Positions 6,705 through 8,796 of a DNA stretch of 8,796 bases are shown here, piece by piece; within the stretch, counting starts at the first letter, position 1, and each line of letters starts with the position of its first letter. Source of the stretch: Anaerolineae bacterium (GTDB taxonomy: Bacteria > Chloroflexota > Anaerolineae > Aggregatilineales > Phototrophicaceae); contig JANQRM010000314.1 of the NCBI GenBank assembly GCA_028284565.1, forward strand, positions 1-8,796. The letters run 5' to 3'. The notes below the pieces were generated by a model. It ran no database searches, was not told the origin of the DNA, and was given only the letters and a program-made list of their open reading frames with translations. Position numbers and translations under genes: made by a program.

Positions 6705-7448
6705 ATGCAATCTGATGTGGTCTTTAGCCCCGAACAACACACAATTTGGCAGACACTGTATCACAAATTGATGCCCCGCGTCGAACAATATGCCTGCCAA
6801 GACTATCTGGATGGTTTTGAACTGATGCAGTTAGCCGATGACCATATTCCGTCAGTTGATGAGATGAACGCGCAAATCACGCCACGCACTGGCTGGCGCA
6901 CTGAACGGACGAGTGTTCGCTATACGGATGCCATCCCTTGGTATCATAAATTTAACGAGAAAATCTTCCTCATCACGGACTTTTTACGCTCGTGGGAAGA
7001 AATCAAGTGGACACCGGAACCTGATGTCTTTCATGATGTGTTTGGACACTTGCCGTTTATGACTCTGCCCCACTATGCTGAACTCGAAGAATTGTTTGCC
7101 CCAGCGTTCCTCGCCGCTAAGACCAAAGAACAACAAGAAAATATTAAACGGCTGGCATGGTTTAGTACCGAATTTGGCATCATTCGGGAAAATGGGAAAC
7201 TTCGCATTTTTGGCGCAGGACTTATCTCTGGTGCAGCGGAATTCGATAATGTCATCAACAATAAAGTTCCCCTAATGGACTTTACGATTGAGAACGTCAT
7301 TCAATATGACAAAGCGGTCTGGGAACACAACTCAACTCTCTTCGTCTTTGATTCGATTGAGCAACTGAGCGAAGAATTGAACCGCTACTTCGAGCCAATT
7401 CAAGCGGGATATGAACCTCAGTTGATGGTTAAGTCCCTATATAGTTGA
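6705..7448 (+). CDS. phhA: Phenylalanine 4-hydroxylase (pterin-dependent aromatic amino acid hydroxylase)
   Basis: It hydroxylates phenylalanine to tyrosine with O2 and a tetrahydropterin, using a non-haem iron. The 247 residues cover only the catalytic domain, as in other bacterial enzymes; there is no N-terminal ACT regulatory domain. The family hallmark PEPDVFHDVFGHLPF supplies iron ligands His110 and His115, and Glu156 in WFSTEFGI completes the facial triad. IFGAGLISG (168-176) corresponds to the conserved segment lining the active site. GGAG at 6691-6694 lies ten bases before the ATG, slightly far but acceptable. No pterin-4a-carbinolamine dehydratase, the usual recycling partner, is present in the window. 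The last 12 bases overlap the convergent epimerase-family gene. The role is tyrosine supply or phenylalanine breakdown and implies growth with oxygen. Confidence 0.95.
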   Translation: MQSDVVFSPEQHTIWQTLYHKLMPRVEQYACQDYLDGFELMQLADDHIPSVDEMNAQITPRTGWRTERTSVRYTDAIPWYHKFNEKIFLITDFLRSWEEIKWTPEPDVFHDVFGHLPFMTLPHYAELEELFAPAFLAAKTKEQQENIKRLAWFSTEFGIIRENGKLRIFGAGLISGAAEFDNVINNKVPLMDFTIENVIQYDKAVWEHNSTLFVFDSIEQLSEELNRYFEPIQAGYEPQLMVKSLYS

Positions 7449-8462
7449 GGGTTTGCTTGCTTGCATAAGGGCGAATTGCTTTTCTGCATGGCGACGGGCG
7501 TAACCGGCTGATGCTGGTGGTTTTGCTGTCAGATAGTGATCAACTAACACTTCCAGATATTCACGAAATGGTGTGTAGGTGATGCCAAGATCGATCTTGC
7601 TCAAGCTGTTATCGAGCTGACTCATCCAGCGTTCTGTAAATGGCGAGCAATCGGGCAAGAAACCCTGTGCTTGTAGCTCGGTATATTTATAGCGGATGAT
7701 ATGGGGAGTGACGCCCATGACATCGCCCAATTCTTGCAAGAACTCGTCAATGGTCAGGCTCTCATCTTGTGACAAGTTATATGCCTTGCCCTTGCCTACT
7801 CCGCGGTCAATGATGTGATGAGTGGCTTCGATGACATCTTCATCGTAGATATGATTCATTGGATAACTTGGTGTTTCTGGAACAAGGATTGGTCCGCCAT
7901 CCTGTAGACGTAAAACATAGGCATACAAGCGTTGGAAGGGATCGCGCAGACTATTGACCATCGGTAGACGCAGAGTGGTATAGGGAAATTGGAAAGCCTC
8001 CCATGCTTGCATCAAGACATCTTCTGCTTTGCGTTTATTCATCCCGTACACCCACTCTTCATGAGCAAAGGTGACATCCTTGGGTTCTGGGATGAGTCTT
8101 CCCCTGTATTCGCTTTCCTTAAAGGGACGTTCAATATCCTCTCGTACTAGATACACTTGTCCGGTACTCATCATGATGTAATGGTCTACGTTGTCGCGGA
8201 ATAAGTTGACTACCTCATACGCTTCATCCCCGTTCAATAGCACAAAATCCACGACCACGTCGAAGGACTTTGCAAGTAAAGCACGGCGTAATTGGGAAGC
8301 ATCTGTGCGGTCTGCATGTAGCCGATGGACAACATCCGGCAAATCATCTGGTGAGACTCCCCGATTCAAGACTGTAATTGTATGTCCTGCTTCGAGCAAA
8401 CGGTGTGTGAGTTGATAACCAAGATTGCGCGTCCCACCAATGATCAAGATGTTTTTCTGCAT
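7437..8462 (-). CDS. NAD-dependent epimerase/dehydratase family protein (extended or atypical SDR)
   Basis: The 341-residue protein opens with a Rossmann strand and the IGGTRNLG nucleotide-binding motif (8-15). An HADRTD segment (49-54) is where extended SDRs contact the adenine. MMSTGQVY (97-104) and Tyr139-x3-Lys143 (YGMNK) follow, a plausible catalytic set with Ser99 or Thr100. The C-terminal half (HIYDEDVIEATHHII, AYNLSQDESLTIDEFL) is the substrate domain seen in sugar-nucleotide epimerase and reductase relatives. The GGTRxLG form also occurs in atypical SDRs of the CSP41 or isoflavone-reductase-like kind, so a redox or epimerase reaction cannot be assigned. AAGG lies eight bases before the ATG at 8462. 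The stop overlaps the end of the hydroxylase gene by 12 bases, and no terminator separates the two. Confidence 0.9.
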   Translation of the reverse strand: MQKNILIIGGTRNLGYQLTHRLLEAGHTITVLNRGVSPDDLPDVVHRLHADRTDASQLRRALLAKSFDVVVDFVLLNGDEAYEVVNLFRDNVDHYIMMSTGQVYLVREDIERPFKESEYRGRLIPEPKDVTFAHEEWVYGMNKRKAEDVLMQAWEAFQFPYTTLRLPMVNSLRDPFQRLYAYVLRLQDGGPILVPETPSYPMNHIYDEDVIEATHHIIDRGVGKGKAYNLSQDESLTIDEFLQELGDVMGVTPHIIRYKYTELQAQGFLPDCSPFTERWMSQLDNSLSKIDLGITYTPFREYLEVLVDHYLTAKPPASAGYARRHAEKQFALMQASKPSTI

Positions 8463-8524
8463 CAGATCAGCCTTATGATTATGTGTACAAGAGAAAGAGC
8501 GACACTCAATTCAATACCGCTTCC

Positions 8525-8530
8525 ATTATA
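8525..8530 (-). promoter_or_regulatory. Consensus -10 element upstream of the epimerase-family gene
   Basis: A perfect TATAAT lies on the minus strand about 63 bases before the ATG at 8462. No good -35 hexamer is found at 16-18 bases, so either an activator helps or the match is chance in AT-rich DNA. Confidence 0.35.
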
Positions 8531-8583
8531 TAAGCAAACTATCTCACAATGCCTTAACAACCCGCCAAATTTTTAGTCATTTT

Positions 8584-8610
8584 TTACAAGATGCGGTAGG
8601 AAATTTGTAA
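8584..8610. repeat. Inverted repeat TTACAA-N15-TTGTAA in a divergent intergenic region
   Basis: TTACAA (8584-8589) and TTGTAA (8605-8610) are perfect reverse complements. They lie between the promoter candidates of the epimerase-family gene and the right-edge gene, a usual place for a regulator site. The arms are short and chance is possible. Confidence 0.3.
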
Positions 8611-8668
8611 CCTTGACAATTTTATGGTGCGATATGCCAATGCTTAAGTTTCGAGAAAGCGTCCCGTG

Positions 8669-8677
8669 TGTTATAGT
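8669..8677 (+). promoter_or_regulatory. Extended -10 element placed for a leaderless transcript
   Basis: TG at 8669-8670, one base, then TATAGT at 8672-8677 form an extended -10 element. The ATG at 8685 begins seven bases later, at the expected transcription start, and no ribosome site precedes it. A TTGACA at 8613-8618 is too far upstream to be its -35. Confidence 0.4.
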
Positions 8678-8684
8678 CGTTTGT

Positions 8685-8796
8685 ATGATGAAGACAGAAC
8701 ACACTTGGGTGAAAGTTGACCGTGAACGAGGTTGGAGAGACATGATGCAATCCGCATTCAATGTCATTGATCCGGTTGCGCCATTGGTAGGGCAAT
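8685..8796 (+). CDS. Hypothetical protein, N-terminal fragment cut by the right edge
   Basis: The frame is open to the end of the window (37 codons). The fragment begins MMKTEHTWVKVDRERGW and is unlike any family I recognise. I choose the ATG at 8685 because an extended -10 element lies seven bases before it. In-frame ATGs at 8634 and 8640 would lengthen the protein by 17 or 15 residues, but they lie upstream of that element and lack a ribosome site. The next codon, 8688, is also ATG. The minus strand here carries an open frame of 64 codons that looks like a shadow. With so little sequence the gene is only probable, and no function can be given. Confidence 0.4.
   Translation, partial: MMKTEHTWVKVDRERGWRDMMQSAFNVIDPVAPLVGQ

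Noticed and set aside
8613..8618. Consensus TTGACA as a -35 element
   Set aside because: No -10-like hexamer lies 16-18 bases downstream; the nearest good -10 (8672) is far too distant.
8573..8767. Minus-strand frame of 64 codons at the right edge
   Set aside because: It runs through the divergent intergenic region and antisense to the probable right-edge gene, with no ribosome site or family pattern.
1..8796. CRISPR array, tRNA, rRNA, insertion sequence or phage remnants
   Set aside because: Reading both strands I saw no regularly spaced repeats, cloverleaf-like segments, transposase motifs or terminal inverted repeats with target duplications.

Overview
The window looks like ordinary chromosomal DNA of a free-living bacterium. 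It holds seven well-supported protein genes (one cut by the left edge), a probable eighth cut by the right edge, and several promoter-like signals. I see no rRNA, tRNA, CRISPR array, insertion sequence or phage gene. A Chloroflexota (Anaerolineae-like) host is a plausible guess. It rests on the style of the anti-sigma protein, with a Thr/Pro/Ser stalk and an SH3b-like outer domain, and on the mid-GC codon use. It is inference, not a demonstrated placement.

Left part (1-1529): an ECF sigma factor and its zinc-binding, membrane-spanning anti-sigma factor lie on the minus strand with a single base between them. A sigma-E-like promoter (GGAACTC-N16-GTCTAA) just upstream suggests that the pair controls its own expression. 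Divergent from it, on the plus strand, is a 754-residue MaeB-type malic enzyme with a C-terminal phosphotransacetylase-like domain and its own extended -10 promoter.

Middle (3795-5383): a 210-base gap with a weak nested inverted repeat leads to an alpha/beta hydrolase on the plus strand. It converges tail to tail with a small SRPBCC (START-like) protein on the minus strand. Both stop codons lie within one CTAG tetramer.

Right part (5463-8796): a zinc-ribbon, PLP-dependent threonine-synthase-like enzyme (minus) is divergent from a catalytic-domain-only phenylalanine 4-hydroxylase (plus). They share an AT-rich control region with face-to-face promoter candidates and inverted repeats. The threonine-synthase-like gene may be co-transcribed with the SRPBCC gene 79 bases downstream. 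The hydroxylase overlaps by 12 bases the tail of a convergent NAD-dependent epimerase/dehydratase-family gene. At the right edge a plus-strand reading frame begins at an ATG seven bases after an extended -10 element, an arrangement expected for a leaderless transcript.

Functional themes are pyruvate/malate carbon flux, amino-acid metabolism (threonine-type PLP chemistry and Phe to Tyr) and envelope-stress signalling. Nothing ties all genes into one system, and I find no convincing previously undescribed system. The most notable items are the sensor-like anti-sigma output domain, the ECF autoregulatory promoter, the control region of the hydroxylase, the non-canonical glycine loop of the threonine-synthase homologue and the possible leaderless gene.
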